Positions 35,885 through 48,184 of a DNA stretch of 64,000 bases are shown piece after piece. The stretch is from Streptomyces sp. LHD-70 (GTDB lineage: Bacteria > Actinomycetota > Actinomycetes > Streptomycetales > Streptomycetaceae): NCBI RefSeq assembly GCF_031157275.1, contig NZ_JAVIFW010000001.1, forward strand, positions 62,001 to 126,000. Reading direction: 5' to 3'. Each line of letters begins with the position of its first letter. The first letter of the stretch is position 1. A program made the translations under genes and the position numbers. Under the pieces are notes generated by a model. That model worked only from the letters and a program-made list of their open reading frames with translations. It was not told where the DNA came from and did not search any database.

Positions 35885-36502
35885 GTGACGAATCTGATGC
35901 CCTCCGCCGCCGGCGAGCCTTCCATCGGTGGTGGCCTCGGCGACCAGGTCTACAACCGGCTGCTCAACGAGCGGATCATCTTCCTCGGTCAGCCGGTCGA
36001 CGACGACATTGCCAACAAGATCACCGCGCAGCTGCTGCTCCTGGCCGCCGACCCGGAAAAGGACATCTTCCTTTACATCAACAGCCCCGGCGGCTCGATC
36101 ACGGCCGGCATGGCGATCTACGACACCATGCAGTACATCAAGAACGACGTGGTGACGATCGCCATGGGCATGGCCGCTTCCATGGGTCAGTTCCTGCTCA
36201 GCGCGGGCACCCCCGGCAAGCGCTTCGCCCTGCCGAACGCCGAGATCCTGATCCACCAGCCGTCCGCGGGCCTCGCGGGCTCCGCGTCGGACATCAAGAT
36301 CCACGCCGAGCGGCTGCTGCTGACCAAGAAGAAGATGGCCGAGCTGACGGCCTTCCACACCGGCCAGACCGTGGAGCAGGTCACCCGCGACTCGGACCGC
36401 GACCGCTGGTTCGACCCGCAGGAGGCCAAGGAGTACGGCCTCATCGACGACATCATGCCCACGGCCGCCGGAATGCCGGGCGGCGGCGGCACCGGGGCCT
36501 GA
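35885..36502 (+). CDS. clpP1: ATP-dependent Clp protease proteolytic subunit 1
   Basis: A 205-residue serine peptidase that forms a ring with ClpP2 and degrades proteins delivered by ClpX or ClpC. The catalytic triad is present: Ser in [15 protein letters not shown] (about 100), His in [15 protein letters not shown] (about 125) and Asp in [11 protein letters not shown] (about 174). The handle-domain residues and the hydrophobic-pocket segment [19 protein letters not shown] are standard. The GTG start at 35885 ([12 protein letters not shown]) has AGGTGG five to ten bases upstream; an internal ATG at 35897 is an alternative. It is co-transcribed with clpP2 after a 49-bp gap containing a strong ribosome site. 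The upstream ClgR box predicts activation by ClgR. Confidence 0.97.
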   Translation: MTNLMPSAAGEPSIGGGLGDQVYNRLLNERIIFLGQPVDDDIANKITAQLLLLAADPEKDIFLYINSPGGSITAGMAIYDTMQYIKNDVVTIAMGMAASMGQFLLSAGTPGKRFALPNAEILIHQPSAGLAGSASDIKIHAERLLLTKKKMAELTAFHTGQTVEQVTRDSDRDRWFDPQEAKEYGLIDDIMPTAAGMPGGGGTGA

Positions 36503-36551
36503 GCGCCCCGACAAGCCTCCAGCCGACCCAGCTCACTCCAGGAGAACCCCA

Positions 36552-37244
36552 GTGAACGTATTCCCCGGCAGCGGCCTCTACGACCGCGTGCGCGCCGAGC
36601 AGGCCGCCGGCCAGTACACCGGCCCGAGCGCCGAGTCCCGGTACGTCATCCCGCGCTTCGTCGAGCGCACCTCGCAGGGCGTGCGTGAGTACGACCCGTA
36701 CGCGAAGCTCTTCGAGGAGCGCGTGATCTTCCTCGGCGTGCAGATCGACGACGCCTCCGCCAACGACGTCATGGCGCAGCTCCTGTGCCTGGAGTCGATG
36801 GACCCGGACCGGGACATCTCGGTCTACATCAACAGCCCCGGCGGCTCCTTCACGGCGCTCACCGCGATCTACGACACGATGCAGTTCGTGAAGCCGGACA
36901 TCCAGACGGTCTGCATGGGCCAGGCCGCCTCGGCCGCCGCGGTCCTGCTCGCCGCCGGTACGCCCGGCAAGCGCATGGCCCTGCCGAACGCGCGCGTGCT
37001 GATCCACCAGCCGTACAGCGAGACCGGCCGCGGTCAGGTCTCCGACCTGGAGATCGCCGCGAACGAGATCCTCCGCATGCGTGCGCAGCTGGAGGAGATG
37101 CTGGCCAAGCACTCGACGACGCCGATCGACAAGATCCGCGACGACATCGAGCGCGACAAGATCCTCACTGCCGAGGACGCGCTGTCGTACGGCCTGATCG
37201 ACCAGATCATCTCGACGCGCAAGATGAACGCGTCGGTCGCCTGA
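36552..37244 (+). CDS. clpP2: ATP-dependent Clp protease proteolytic subunit 2
   Basis: A 230-residue second ClpP. The N-terminus is about 25 residues longer than ClpP1 ([20 protein letters not shown]) and is probably a removable propeptide. The catalytic Ser is in [20 protein letters not shown], the His in [15 protein letters not shown], and the Asp in [11 protein letters not shown]. In actinobacteria, ClpP1 and ClpP2 form one mixed fourteen-mer in which ClpP2 usually provides the ATPase docking face. The GTG start has AGGAGAA six bases upstream. It lies directly behind clpP1 in the same operon; a 15-bp stem hairpin follows before clpX. Confidence 0.97.
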   Translation: MNVFPGSGLYDRVRAEQAAGQYTGPSAESRYVIPRFVERTSQGVREYDPYAKLFEERVIFLGVQIDDASANDVMAQLLCLESMDPDRDISVYINSPGGSFTALTAIYDTMQFVKPDIQTVCMGQAASAAAVLLAAGTPGKRMALPNARVLIHQPYSETGRGQVSDLEIAANEILRMRAQLEEMLAKHSTTPIDKIRDDIERDKILTAEDALSYGLIDQIISTRKMNASVA

Positions 37245-37267
37245 CCCGAGCACAGCAGTATCTGCAG

Positions 37268-37310
37268 CCCCTTGGCGCGGTTGGCGGAAGAAGCGAACCG
37301 CGCCAAGGGG
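37268..37310. terminator. Hairpin between clpP2 and clpX
   Basis: A perfect 15-bp stem, CCCCTTGGCGCGGTT (37268-37282) / AACCGCGCCAAGGGG (37296-37310), with a 13-base loop. It most likely terminates or attenuates the clpP1P2 transcript, so that clpX needs its own promoter in the 90 bp that follow. Confidence 0.75.
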
Positions 37311-37403
37311 GGCCCGAACGGGGGGCCCGGCAAGGTACCGTCGGATATGAGGCACCAGGAGCCGTCTTTCACGGGCGTCTCCCAGGCGAAGGGGAAGCAC
37401 CTC

Positions 37404-38687
37404 GTGGCACGCATCGGTGACGGCGGCGATCTGCTCAAGTGCTCGTTCTGCGGAAAGAGTCAGAAGCAGGTCAAGAAGCTCATCGCAGGCCCCGGTGTGT
37501 ACATCTGCGACGAGTGCATCGACCTCTGCAACGAGATCATCGAGGAAGAGCTGGCGGAGACCAGTGAGGTCCGGTGGGAGGAACTCCCCAAGCCTCGCGA
37601 GATCTACGAGTTCCTCGAGGGTTACGTCGTAGGTCAGGAATCGGCCAAGAAGGCCCTCTCGGTCGCGGTGTACAACCACTACAAGCGGGTCCAGGCCGGT
37701 GAGAACGGCGGGGCCCAAGGGCGCGACGACGCCATCGAGTTGGCGAAGTCCAACATCCTGCTGCTCGGCCCCACGGGTTCGGGCAAGACCCTCCTCGCCC
37801 AGACCCTGGCCCGGATGCTGAACGTCCCGTTCGCCATCGCGGACGCCACGGCGCTGACGGAGGCGGGCTATGTCGGCGAGGACGTCGAGAACATCCTCCT
37901 GAAGCTGATCCAGGCCGCGGACTACGACGTCAAGAAGGCCGAGACCGGCATCATCTACATCGACGAGATCGACAAGGTGGCTCGCAAGTCCGAGAACCCG
38001 TCGATCACGCGCGATGTCAGCGGCGAAGGCGTCCAGCAGGCCCTCCTCAAGATCCTTGAGGGCACGACGGCCTCGGTCCCGCCGCAGGGCGGCCGTAAGC
38101 ACCCGCACCAGGAGTTCATCCAGATCGACACGACGAACGTGCTGTTCATCGTGGGCGGAGCCTTCGCCGGTCTGGAGAAGATCATCGAGGGTCGGGCGGG
38201 CGCCAAGGGCATCGGCTTCGGTGCGACGATCCACTCCAAGCGGGAGCTGGAGGAGAAGGACCAGTTCGAGGACGTCATGCCCGAGGACCTGGTGAAGTTC
38301 GGGATGATCCCCGAGTTCATCGGCCGCCTCCCGGTCCTCACGTCGGTCCACAACCTCGACCGCGAGGCCCTGCTGCAGATCCTGGTCGAGCCGCGCAACG
38401 CCCTGGTGAAGCAGTACCAGCGCCTCTTCGAACTCGACGGCGTGGAGCTGGAGTTCGAGCACGAGGCCCTGGAGGCCATCGCCGACCAGGCGATCCTGCG
38501 CCAGACCGGCGCCCGCGGCCTGCGCGCCATCATGGAGGAAGTCCTCCAGTCGGTGATGTACGAAGTCCCGTCCCGCAAGGACGTGGCCCGCGTCGTCATC
38601 ACCCCGGACGTCGTCCACTCCAATGTCAACCCGACGCTGGTGCCGCGCATCGTGAAGAACGACGGGCGGCACGAGAAGAGCGCGTAG
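37404..38687 (+). CDS. clpX: ATP-dependent Clp protease ATP-binding subunit ClpX
   Basis: A 427-residue AAA+ unfoldase that feeds tagged substrates into ClpP1P2. The N-terminal zinc-binding domain has CSFCGKSQ...CDECIDLC (about 14-38). Walker A is [14 protein letters not shown] (about 117-130), Walker [14 protein letters not shown] (about 182-194), and the pore loop [15 protein letters not shown] (GYVG, about 153). The ClpP-docking loop carries IGFGATI (about 270), and sensor-2 is in [12 protein letters not shown]. Every functional motif is intact. The GTG start follows GGGGAAG and matches the family's N-terminus ([15 protein letters not shown]). It is transcribed in the same direction as clpP1P2 but is separated by a hairpin. 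Confidence 0.97.
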   Translation: MARIGDGGDLLKCSFCGKSQKQVKKLIAGPGVYICDECIDLCNEIIEEELAETSEVRWEELPKPREIYEFLEGYVVGQESAKKALSVAVYNHYKRVQAGENGGAQGRDDAIELAKSNILLLGPTGSGKTLLAQTLARMLNVPFAIADATALTEAGYVGEDVENILLKLIQAADYDVKKAETGIIYIDEIDKVARKSENPSITRDVSGEGVQQALLKILEGTTASVPPQGGRKHPHQEFIQIDTTNVLFIVGGAFAGLEKIIEGRAGAKGIGFGATIHSKRELEEKDQFEDVMPEDLVKFGMIPEFIGRLPVLTSVHNLDREALLQILVEPRNALVKQYQRLFELDGVELEFEHEALEAIADQAILRQTGARGLRAIMEEVLQSVMYEVPSRKDVARVVITPDVVHSNVNPTLVPRIVKNDGRHEKSA

Positions 38688-38706
38688 CGGCACGCTTCTC
38701 CGTACG

Positions 38707-38741
38707 CGAAGGGGCCCCACCGATGCGGTGGGGCCCCTTCG
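38707..38741. terminator. Bidirectional terminator after clpX
   Basis: A 15-bp stem, CGAAGGGGCCCCACC / GGTGGGGCCCCTTCG, with loop GATGC, between converging clpX and the Pro/Gln-rich membrane-protein gene. Confidence 0.88.
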
Positions 38742-38764
38742 TGTGAATCAGTGCGCTACGAGCG

Positions 38765-39709
38765 TCACTTGGCCTCGACGCGGACCTCGTCGCGGACCTT
38801 GGCGGTGGTGGCGGCCGCCTCTTCGAGGGAGGCGCTCTCGCCCTTCAGCATGGCGGCCGTCTCCTGGGGGATGACGACGGCGAAGGTGCTGTTGTCGGCC
38901 CACAGGCACATCGGCATCTTCATCGGCTTGCCGCTGGACTCGCCGCCCAGGCTCGCGCCGAGGTCGACCTCCATCTCCTGGCACCGCATGACGCCGTCCT
39001 CGAACCCGCTCGGGCTCATGTCCTGCGGCTCGCCGACCGGCTGGCCGCCCCCGGACGGATTGTTCTCCGCCTGCTGCTTCATGCCGGCGAAGGCGGCGTC
39101 CAGAAGGGCCTCGGGGTCGTCGATCTCGCCGTAGCCGCCCATGAACTGGATGAGCTTCTGCGACATCCCGGTGCCGGCGAGGTACTGCGCGCTGACCTCC
39201 TTGCCGTTCTTCAGGCCCCACTTCTCCGCGTCGCGGATCTGGGCGCCGGAGGACTCGGAGCCCGGCTTCTTCTTGTACTCGCCGAGCAGCGTCTCCGGAG
39301 TCGTCAGCTCGTACGTCTTGCCGTCACCGGCGACCGAACCGCCGCCGCCACCGCCGCCGCTGCTGTCGCTCGTGAAGAACCACACGCCGCCCGCGACGAG
39401 CGCGACCGCCACGACCGCGGCGATGATGATGCCCGCCTTCTTGCCGCCGCCACCGCCCTGCGGCGGGGGCGGGACCTGGCCGTAAGGGGCCTGCTGCTGC
39501 CCGTACGGGCCGGGCGCCTGCTGCTGCGGGTGGCCGTAGCCCTGCTGCGGCGGGACACCCTGGGGGGCCTGCTGCGGGTAGCCGTAGCCGGGCTGCGGCG
39601 CCTGCGGCTGCTGGCCGTAAGGGCCCGGCTGCTGCGGCTGACCCGGCTGACCGTACGGTCCGGGCTGCTGGGGCTGGCCGCCGTACGGGCCCGGCTGGTT
39701 GTAGCTCAT
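38765..39709 (-). CDS. Pro/Gln/Gly-rich single-pass membrane protein with extracellular domain
   Basis: A 314-residue protein of unknown function. The first 88 residues are repeats of the PGPYGQPQQ type with seven or more QQPGPYG-like units, predicted disordered and cytoplasmic. One transmembrane helix follows (about 90-112, AGIIIAAVVAVALVAGGVWFF), then a Gly7 linker and a folded extracellular domain (about 130-314) with LTTPETLLGEYKKKPGSES and two cysteines (VMRCQEM, PMCLWADN) that may pair. This layout is common among Streptomyces membrane proteins of unknown role. The ATG start has GGAGGGG about eight bases upstream. It is divergent from valS, whose promoter shares the 135-bp gap. Confidence 0.82.
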   Translation of the reverse strand: MSYNQPGPYGGQPQQPGPYGQPGQPQQPGPYGQQPQAPQPGYGYPQQAPQGVPPQQGYGHPQQQAPGPYGQQQAPYGQVPPPPQGGGGGKKAGIIIAAVVAVALVAGGVWFFTSDSSGGGGGGGSVAGDGKTYELTTPETLLGEYKKKPGSESSGAQIRDAEKWGLKNGKEVSAQYLAGTGMSQKLIQFMGGYGEIDDPEALLDAAFAGMKQQAENNPSGGGQPVGEPQDMSPSGFEDGVMRCQEMEVDLGASLGGESSGKPMKMPMCLWADNSTFAVVIPQETAAMLKGESASLEEAAATTAKVRDEVRVEAK

Positions 39710-39807
39710 TCCTTAGTCCCCTCCAGAACTTATTCGTTCCGAACATCCTGACCGAAGCCGTGGCGGCGCGGGGCGTCGGGGGTCACACCGTTACCAACGA
39801 ATCTGGT

Positions 39808-39837
39808 TTCGGTACGGGACCGTGACGGCTCTAAACT
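39808..39837 (+). promoter_or_regulatory. Candidate leaderless promoter of valS
   Basis: TAAACT (39832-39837) ends seven bases before the GTG at 39845, with TTCGGT 18 bases upstream as a weak -35. No Shine-Dalgarno sequence precedes the GTG. This is the geometry of a leaderless transcript. Confidence 0.5.
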
Positions 39838-39844
39838 GTGCGTC

Positions 39845-42499
39845 GTGACCGAGAACACTCAGCATCAGAACAGCAGCGTCCCCGAGCCCGAACTGCCGAA
39901 GACCTACGCTCCGGCCGAGGTAGAGGGGCCGTTGTACGAGCGCTGGGTAGACCGCGGTTACTTCGCCGCCGACGCCAAGAGCGAGAAGTCGCCGTACACC
40001 GTCGTCATCCCCCCGCCGAACGTCACGGGCAGCCTGCACCTGGGCCACGCCTTCGAGCACACGCTCATCGACGCGTTGACGCGCCGCAAGCGCATGCAGG
40101 GCTTCGAGACGCTGTGGCAGCCCGGCATGGACCACGCCGGCATCGCCACGCAGAACGTCGTGGAGCGCGAGCTCGCCAAGGAGGGCAAGTCCCGCCACGA
40201 CCTGGGCCGCGAGGCGTTCGTCGAGCGCGTCTGGCAGTGGAAGAACGAGTCCGGCGGCCAGATCTCCGGCCAGATGCGCCGCCTCGGCGACGGCGTCGAC
40301 TGGGACCGTGAGCGCTTCACCATGGACGAGGGCCTGTCCCAGGCGGTCAAGACCCTCTTCAAGAAGCTGTACGACGACGAGTTGATCTACCGCGCCGAGC
40401 GCATCATCAACTGGTGCCCGCGCTGCCTGACGGCCATCTCGGACATCGAGGTGGAGTACCAGGACGACGAGGGCGAGCTCGTCTCGATCAAGTACGGCGA
40501 GGGTGACGAGACCCTCGTCGTCGCCACCACGCGCGCCGAGACGATGCTCGGTGACACCGCCGTCGCGGTCCACCCGGACGACGAGCGGTACGCGCACCTC
40601 ATCGGCAAGCTGATCAAGCTGCCGCTGACCGACCGCTCCATCCCGGTCGTCGCGGACACGCACGTCGACCCGGAGTTCGGCACGGGCGCCGTCAAGGTCA
40701 CCCCGGCCCACGACCCGAACGACTTCGAGATCGGCCAGCGTCACGACCTGCCCAACATCGCGGTCATGGACGAGCACGCCGTCATCACCGCGCACGGCCC
40801 GTTCCAGGGCCTCGACCGCCTGGAGGCCCGCTCCGCGATCGTCGGCGCGCTGCGCGCCGAGGGCCGGATCGTCGCCGAGAAGCGGCCGTACACGCACTCC
40901 GTGGGCCACTGCTCGCGCTGCAAGACCACCGTCGAGCCGCGCCTGTCGATGCAGTGGTGGGTCAAGGTCGGCCCGCTCGCGAAGGCCGCCGGTGACGCGG
41001 TCCGCGACGGCAAGGTCAAGGTCCACCCGCAGGAGATGGAGAAGCGGTACTTCGACTGGGTCGACAACCTCCACGACTGGTGCATCTCGCGGCAGTTGTG
41101 GTGGGGCCACCGCATCCCCGTCTGGTACGGGCCGAACGGCGAGGTCGTCTGCCTCGGCCCGGACGACGAGGAGCCGACGGGCGAGGGCTGGACGCAGGAC
41201 ACCGACGTCCTGGACACCTGGTTCTCGTCGGGCCTGTGGCCGTTCTCCACACTCGGCTGGCCCGAACAGACCGAGAGCCTCGAGAAGTTCTATCCGAACT
41301 CCGTCCTGGTCACCGGGTACGACATCCTGTTCTTCTGGGTCGCCCGGATGATGATGTTCGGCCTGTACGCGATGGACGGCACCCCGCCGTTCCACACGAT
41401 CGTGCTGCACGGCATGGTCCGCGACCAGTTCGGCAAGAAGATGTCGAAGTCCTTCGGCAACGCGGTCAACCCGCTCGACTGGATGGACAAGTACGGCTCG
41501 GACGCCCTCCGGTTCACCCTGGCCCGCGGCGCCAACCCCGGTACGGACGTCCCGATCGGCGAGGACTGGGTCCAGGGCTCGCGGAACTTCGCCAACAAGA
41601 TCTGGAACGCCACGCGCTTCGCGCTGATGAACGGCGCCACGGTCGAGGGTGAACTCCCGCCCGCCGAGCGCCTGTCGGCGACCGACCGGTGGATCCTGTC
41701 GCGGCTCAACTCGGTCGTCGCCGAGGTGGACGCGTACTACGAGGACTACCAGTTCGCGAAGCTCTCGGACGCGCTGTTCCACTTCGCCTGGGACGAAGTC
41801 TTCGACTGGTACGTCGAGTTGACGAAGACCACGTTCCAGGAGGGCGGCCAGGCCGCCGAGGACACCAAGCGCGTCCTCGGTGAGGTCCTCGACGTCACGC
41901 TGAAGCTGCTGCACCCGGTCGTCCCGTTCGTCACGGAGACGCTGTGGACGACGCTCACGGGCAACGAGTCCCTGGTCATCGCCGACTGGCCGGCCGCTGT
42001 GTCCGTTCCTGGGGCTGACGCCCCGGGTGGCTTCCAGGACGAGGCCGCCGAGCGGGAGATCGAGACGCTCCAGCAGGTCATCACCGAGGTCCGCCGGTTC
42101 CGTTCGGACCAGGGCCTGCAGCCCGGCCAGAAGGTCCCGGCCCGGCTCACCCTGGACGGCACGGCGCTCGCGCCGCACGAGGCGGCCATCCGCCAGCTCC
42201 TTCGCCTGCAGCCGGAGGGCGAGAGCTTCGCCGCCACGGCGACGCTGCCGGTCTCCGGTGCCACGGTCGCGCTCGACCTCTCCGGCACGATCGACGTCGC
42301 CGCCGAGCGCAAGCGCCTCGCCAAGGACCTGGCGGCGGCCGAGAAGGAGATCACCGCCGCCAACGCCAAGCTCACCAACGAGGCGTTCCTGGCCAAGGCC
42401 CCCGACCACGTCGTGGACAAGATCCGCGGTCGCCTCACCAAGGCCGAGGCCGACATCGAGCGCATCAAGGGCCAGCTGGACGCGCTGCCCGCCGCGTAA
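39845..42499 (+). CDS. valS: Valyl-tRNA synthetase
   Basis: An 884-residue class I aminoacyl-tRNA synthetase that charges tRNA-Val. The HIGH-equivalent is [15 protein letters not shown] (about 47-61). The editing domain (about 190-330) carries [19 protein letters not shown], the catalytic insertion has [18 protein letters not shown], and the KMSKS loop is [14 protein letters not shown] (about 527-540). The C-terminal coiled-coil arm of ValS is present (about 815-884, [20 protein letters not shown]). The GTG start is supported by the TAAACT -10 seven bases upstream. No T-box leader is visible. A strong hairpin (42526-42567) terminates it while also encoding part of the converging gene. Confidence 0.97.
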   Translation: MTENTQHQNSSVPEPELPKTYAPAEVEGPLYERWVDRGYFAADAKSEKSPYTVVIPPPNVTGSLHLGHAFEHTLIDALTRRKRMQGFETLWQPGMDHAGIATQNVVERELAKEGKSRHDLGREAFVERVWQWKNESGGQISGQMRRLGDGVDWDRERFTMDEGLSQAVKTLFKKLYDDELIYRAERIINWCPRCLTAISDIEVEYQDDEGELVSIKYGEGDETLVVATTRAETMLGDTAVAVHPDDERYAHLIGKLIKLPLTDRSIPVVADTHVDPEFGTGAVKVTPAHDPNDFEIGQRHDLPNIAVMDEHAVITAHGPFQGLDRLEARSAIVGALRAEGRIVAEKRPYTHSVGHCSRCKTTVEPRLSMQWWVKVGPLAKAAGDAVRDGKVKVHPQEMEKRYFDWVDNLHDWCISRQLWWGHRIPVWYGPNGEVVCLGPDDEEPTGEGWTQDTDVLDTWFSSGLWPFSTLGWPEQTESLEKFYPNSVLVTGYDILFFWVARMMMFGLYAMDGTPPFHTIVLHGMVRDQFGKKMSKSFGNAVNPLDWMDKYGSDALRFTLARGANPGTDVPIGEDWVQGSRNFANKIWNATRFALMNGATVEGELPPAERLSATDRWILSRLNSVVAEVDAYYEDYQFAKLSDALFHFAWDEVFDWYVELTKTTFQEGGQAAEDTKRVLGEVLDVTLKLLHPVVPFVTETLWTTLTGNESLVIADWPAAVSVPGADAPGGFQDEAAEREIETLQQVITEVRRFRSDQGLQPGQKVPARLTLDGTALAPHEAAIRQLLRLQPEGESFAATATLPVSGATVALDLSGTIDVAAERKRLAKDLAAAEKEITAANAKLTNEAFLAKAPDHVVDKIRGRLTKAEADIERIKGQLDALPAA

Positions 42500-42514
42500 C
42501 GCGTACCCCGGCCG

Positions 42515-43201
42515 TCACGGCCGTACGAAGGCCCCGGAACCGTCACCACACGGTTCCGGGGCCTTCGCGCGTACGGGCCTCCCGGCGGCCCCCCAGGCGG
42601 TCCGCAGGCCGAGGCGGACCAACTCCGCGTCCGCGAGGGCGTCCAGGGTCTCCGGATCGCCCTCGCGCCAGCCCTCGGCGAGGCTGCCCGGGGTCGCGTC
42701 CTCCAGGGTCTTCGCCGTACGGGACAGCTCGTCGAGGGGGCGCATCAGGGCGCGCAGGGCGAGGAGTTCGCGGCCGTCCTCGGAGGCGGCGAGCTCGTAC
42801 GCGGCGGCCGCCTGCCTGATCCAGCGCAGCCGGCGCGGCAGCCACAGCGCGAGGACGAGCCCGACGGGGACCAGGAAGACGAGGACGGCGGCGCCCGCGG
42901 CGAGCCCCTGGGCGGCCGCCTGCCCGCCGTCGAAGCGGTCGCCGGCGCCCGCCACCCCGCGCAGCGCGGCATCCAACCGCCCGCCGACCAGGGGCACTTC
43001 GGCGGCGGACCGGCCGAAGCGGCCGAGGCCGGAGCCCGAGCCGTGGCCGTGCGCCGAGGGGGTCGTCACGGGGCGCGCGACGAGCTGCGCGAGCCGATAC
43101 GCGATCATCGCGGCCGCGGCCCACGCCGCGGTCCACAGCAGGACCGCGGCATCGCCGAGCAGCTGCCGCATTCTGCGGCCGGAGTTCTGGGCGTACCACA
43201 T
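42515..43201 (-). CDS. Two-helix membrane protein of unknown function
   Basis: A 228-residue protein with two hydrophobic stretches: one near the N-terminus (about 10-35, LLGDAAVLLWTAAWAAAAMI) and one at about 105-128 (LAAGAAVLVFLVPVGLVLAL). A cytoplasmic helical, Arg/Glu/Leu-rich C-terminal domain follows (LRALMRPLDELSRTAKTLED). No known domain is recognised. The start at 43201 (MWYAQNSGRRMRQLL) is preferred over an upstream ATG because it begins just before the first helix, but the ribosome site is weak. Unusually, its last 14 or so codons (AKAPEPCGDGSGAF...) are the sequence of the valS terminator hairpin, so the C-terminus is dictated by terminator structure. Confidence 0.75.
   Translation of the reverse strand: MWYAQNSGRRMRQLLGDAAVLLWTAAWAAAAMIAYRLAQLVARPVTTPSAHGHGSGSGLGRFGRSAAEVPLVGGRLDAALRGVAGAGDRFDGGQAAAQGLAAGAAVLVFLVPVGLVLALWLPRRLRWIRQAAAAYELAASEDGRELLALRALMRPLDELSRTAKTLEDATPGSLAEGWREGDPETLDALADAELVRLGLRTAWGAAGRPVRAKAPEPCGDGSGAFVRP
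42526..42567. terminator. valS terminator overlapping the 3' coding end of the opposite gene
   Basis: A 17-bp perfect stem, CGAAGGCCCCGGAACCG / CGGTTCCGGGGCCTTCG, with an 8-base loop. It starts 27 bases after the valS stop and lies wholly inside the converging reading frame. Confidence 0.9.
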
Positions 43202-43363
43202 GGACCCGATTGCACCCCCGCCGCGCGGCGGCTCCGGCAAACCGCGCCGTGGCCCGTGCGGCCGGTCCCCGGAACGGGCCAGTGGGGCTCAGGAGGCCAC
43301 TGTGGTGCCGTACATCACGTGATTCAGGACGTAAGTCCCGTGGATCGGGCCGAAGGACCCCGG

Positions 43364-44539
43364 ATGATGGAATACATGCACATACGGTCCGCCCTCGAGG
43401 CGCTCAGCGGATGGGCGGCCCCCGGGAGCCGCCTCGTCCGGCGCTTGGCGGGCCGGCCGCGTGCGCTCGACGTGCTGACCGCGCTCAGCTGCCTGGCCGT
43501 GATGGCGCTCGACGTGCCGGGCCTCGCCGCCGCCGACAACTCCCTCGACACGCGCCTGGAGGCCGGGCTCGTCCTGACCGCGAGCGCGTCGACGCTGCTC
43601 GTGCGGCGCCGGGCGCCGTGGCTCGCGTACGCCGTGGGGCTCGGGCTGCTCGGGTGGCTGCACGAGCTGACCCTCGTCCAGTTCGCGCTGTACTCCGTCG
43701 CCAGGTTCTGGGGCAGGCGAGCCGGGGTGGCGGCGGGAGTGCTGTACGTCGTGGTCGCGTACGCGCTGTTCAACCTGCCGGGGTGGCCGGTGAGCCGGGC
43801 AGCGACGGTCGCCGAGTTCCTGTCCCTGGTCGTGCCGATCGGGGCGCTCGCCGTCGGCGTCGGCATCGCGGCGAACCGGCAGGACCTGGTGCGCGCCCTG
43901 GAGAAGCAGCGCGCCACGACCGCGGCGCTCGAAGCGGTGCAGAGCGAACGGGCGCGGGTCGCGGGGGACGTGCACGACTTCGTGGGGCGGGAGTTGACGC
44001 TGCTCACGGTGCGCTCGGAGGTGCTGGCCCGCAGGGCGCGCGGCGAGGCGTACGCGCAGGACTTCGAGGAGCTGTCGGAGACCGCGCGCCGGGCCCACCG
44101 GGTGCTCAACGAGATCATCGTGCAGCGCGGCGCCGACGGCGCTCCCACGCCCGGACTCGACGGCCTGACCGCGCTCGCGGAGCAGAGCGCACGGGCGGGC
44201 AGCGCGGTCGACCTCGACGTGGACGACGCGGCGCTCCGGCTCTCGCCGCTGCGCCAGGCGGCCGTCTACCGCGTCGTCCAGGAGTGCCTGACCAACGCCG
44301 CCAAGCACGCGCCGGGCGAGCCCGTCCGCGTCCGCGTCGGCGTCGGCGAGGGCCTGGCCCGCATCGCCGTCAGCAACGTCCTGCCCGCCTCGGCGCCCGG
44401 CCGCGCCCCGGTGTCGGCGGGGACGGGCACGGCCGGGATGGCGGAGCGGGTGCGGAGCGTCGGCGGGACCTTCGAGGCGGGGCGCGGGGACGGCACGTAC
44501 GAGGTGCTTGCGGAGCTGCCGGCGGGCCCCGGGCTCTGA
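43364..44539 (+). CDS. Orphan sensor histidine kinase (HisKA_3/NarL-type)
   Basis: A 391-residue two-component kinase. Four or five transmembrane helices (about 38-165) form the sensor. The dimerisation/phosphoacceptor helix reads SERARVAGDVHDFVGRELTL (about 193-212, phospho-His in VHDF). The HATPase region has VVQECLTNAAKHAPGEPV (N-box, about 305) and GTAGMAERVRSVGG (G-box, about 362). A conventional NarL-type response regulator would be expected next door, but the following gene is the MreB paralogue on the opposite strand, so this kinase is an orphan. AAGGA lies six to seven bases before the first of two adjacent ATG codons. Signal and partner are unknown. Confidence 0.88.
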   Translation: MMEYMHIRSALEALSGWAAPGSRLVRRLAGRPRALDVLTALSCLAVMALDVPGLAAADNSLDTRLEAGLVLTASASTLLVRRRAPWLAYAVGLGLLGWLHELTLVQFALYSVARFWGRRAGVAAGVLYVVVAYALFNLPGWPVSRAATVAEFLSLVVPIGALAVGVGIAANRQDLVRALEKQRATTAALEAVQSERARVAGDVHDFVGRELTLLTVRSEVLARRARGEAYAQDFEELSETARRAHRVLNEIIVQRGADGAPTPGLDGLTALAEQSARAGSAVDLDVDDAALRLSPLRQAAVYRVVQECLTNAAKHAPGEPVRVRVGVGEGLARIAVSNVLPASAPGRAPVSAGTGTAGMAERVRSVGGTFEAGRGDGTYEVLAELPAGPGL

Positions 44540-44550
44540 GGCGGCCGGGC

Positions 44551-47210
<2,660 letters not shown>

Positions 47211-47213
47211 CCC

Positions 47214-47567
47214 ATGCGCACGCTCTGTTCGTCCACGCTGATCGGCGAGTTCTTCATCATCGGCTTCGCCGGTCTCGTGGCGATGAAGGACCCGGACCTG
47301 ACGATGGGCACGGTCTGGACGGTCTGCGGCATCGCCATGGCTCTGTCGGTGCTGCTGTGCGGCATGGTCACGCGGCCCGGCGGGGTGCAGCTCGGCTGGG
47401 CCCTGCAGATCGGCCTGATCCTCGCCGGCTTCATCGTGCCCACGATGTTCTTCCTCGGCGCCTGCTTCGCGGCCCTGTGGTGGTGCTCGGTGCACTTCGG
47501 CCGCAAGGTCGACGAGGCCAAGGCCCGCTTCGCCGCGCAGCAGGAGGCGGGCGCGGGCCCGGCGTAG
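47214..47567 (+). CDS. DUF4233 membrane protein
   Basis: A 117-residue protein with four predicted helices (IGEFFIIGFAGLVAM; TVWTVCGIAMALSVLLCGMV; LGWALQIGLILAGFIVPTMF; FLGACFAALWWCSVHFG) and a basic cytoplasmic tail. It is the DUF4233 protein usually found directly after folC in actinobacteria; function unknown. It is separated from folC by three bases and so is in its operon. Its TAG stop codon is the first three bases of a 21-bp terminal inverted repeat of a mobile-looking element, so the C-terminal residues and stop may have been reset by that element. Confidence 0.9.
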   Translation: MRTLCSSTLIGEFFIIGFAGLVAMKDPDLTMGTVWTVCGIAMALSVLLCGMVTRPGGVQLGWALQIGLILAGFIVPTMFFLGACFAALWWCSVHFGRKVDEAKARFAAQQEAGAGPA

Positions 47568-47655
47568 GGCCTGTCCGGCGGATCATGCCGGGGGCGCGGC
47601 TCGACCGGCAGGTCACCGTCGACCGGGTCCGGCCTGATCCGCCGGACAGGCCCTA
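47565..47655. repeat. 91-bp element with 21-bp perfect terminal inverted repeats (MITE-like)
   Basis: Left end TAGGGCCTGTCCGGCGGATC then A (47565-47585); its exact complement is at 47635-47655. The 49-bp interior is non-coding. The ends are TA...TA, compatible with TA-targeting insertion. The terminal string is one I recall as frequent in Streptomyces genomes. It lies between the DUF4233 gene, whose stop codon it provides, and ndk. Confidence 0.88.
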
Positions 47656-47770
47656 GCCCGACCGGGGACGGGCCCTGCGGCGGGCTTGACGCTGAGTAAC
47701 CGCCGCTGCTCGTGGCCCTGTAGCCTCTGCGTACCGCTCTCCCGTATTTGCACTTGAAGGAGCCGACACC

Positions 47771-48184
47771 GTGAGCCAGCGCACCCTCGTCCTGCTCAAG
47801 CCCGACGCCGTACGCCGTGGTCTGATCGGCGAGATCATCGGCCGCATCGAGCGCAAGGCGAACTGGACCATCAGTGCGCTGGAGCTGCGCACCCTCGGCC
47901 AGGACATCCTGGAGCAGCACTACGGCGAGCACCAGGGCAAGCCCTTCTACGAGCCGCTGGTCGCGTTCATGTCGTCCGGTCCCGTCGTCGCCCTGGTCGT
48001 CGAGGGTGAGCGGGTCATCGAGGGCGTGCGCGCGCTCGCCGGTCCGACCGACCCGATCGCCGCCGCGCCCGGTTCGATCCGCGGTGACTTCGGCACGATC
48101 GTGCGCGAGAACCTCATCCACGCCTCGGACTCGGAGGAGTCCGCGGAGCGCGAGCTGAAGATCTTCTTCCCCTCGCTGGTCTGA
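47771..48184 (+). CDS. ndk: Nucleoside diphosphate kinase
   Basis: A 137-residue enzyme that transfers the gamma-phosphate from ATP to nucleoside diphosphates through a phospho-histidine. The catalytic signature is RENLIHASDSEESAERE (His about 117). The nucleotide-binding residues are in TLVLLKPDAVRRGLIGEIIG (about 4-23) and the Kpn-loop region is ALVVEGERVIEGVRALAGPT. The GTG start follows GAAGGAG by eight bases. It is a monocistronic housekeeping gene between folC and mreB, an order shared by Streptomyces chromosomes. Confidence 0.97.
   Translation: MSQRTLVLLKPDAVRRGLIGEIIGRIERKANWTISALELRTLGQDILEQHYGEHQGKPFYEPLVAFMSSGPVVALVVEGERVIEGVRALAGPTDPIAAAPGSIRGDFGTIVRENLIHASDSEESAERELKIFFPSLV

Noticed and set aside
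39710..39844. T-box riboswitch upstream of valS
   Set aside because: The gap is only 135 bp, shared with a divergent gene, has no T-box core, and the -10 abuts the start codon.
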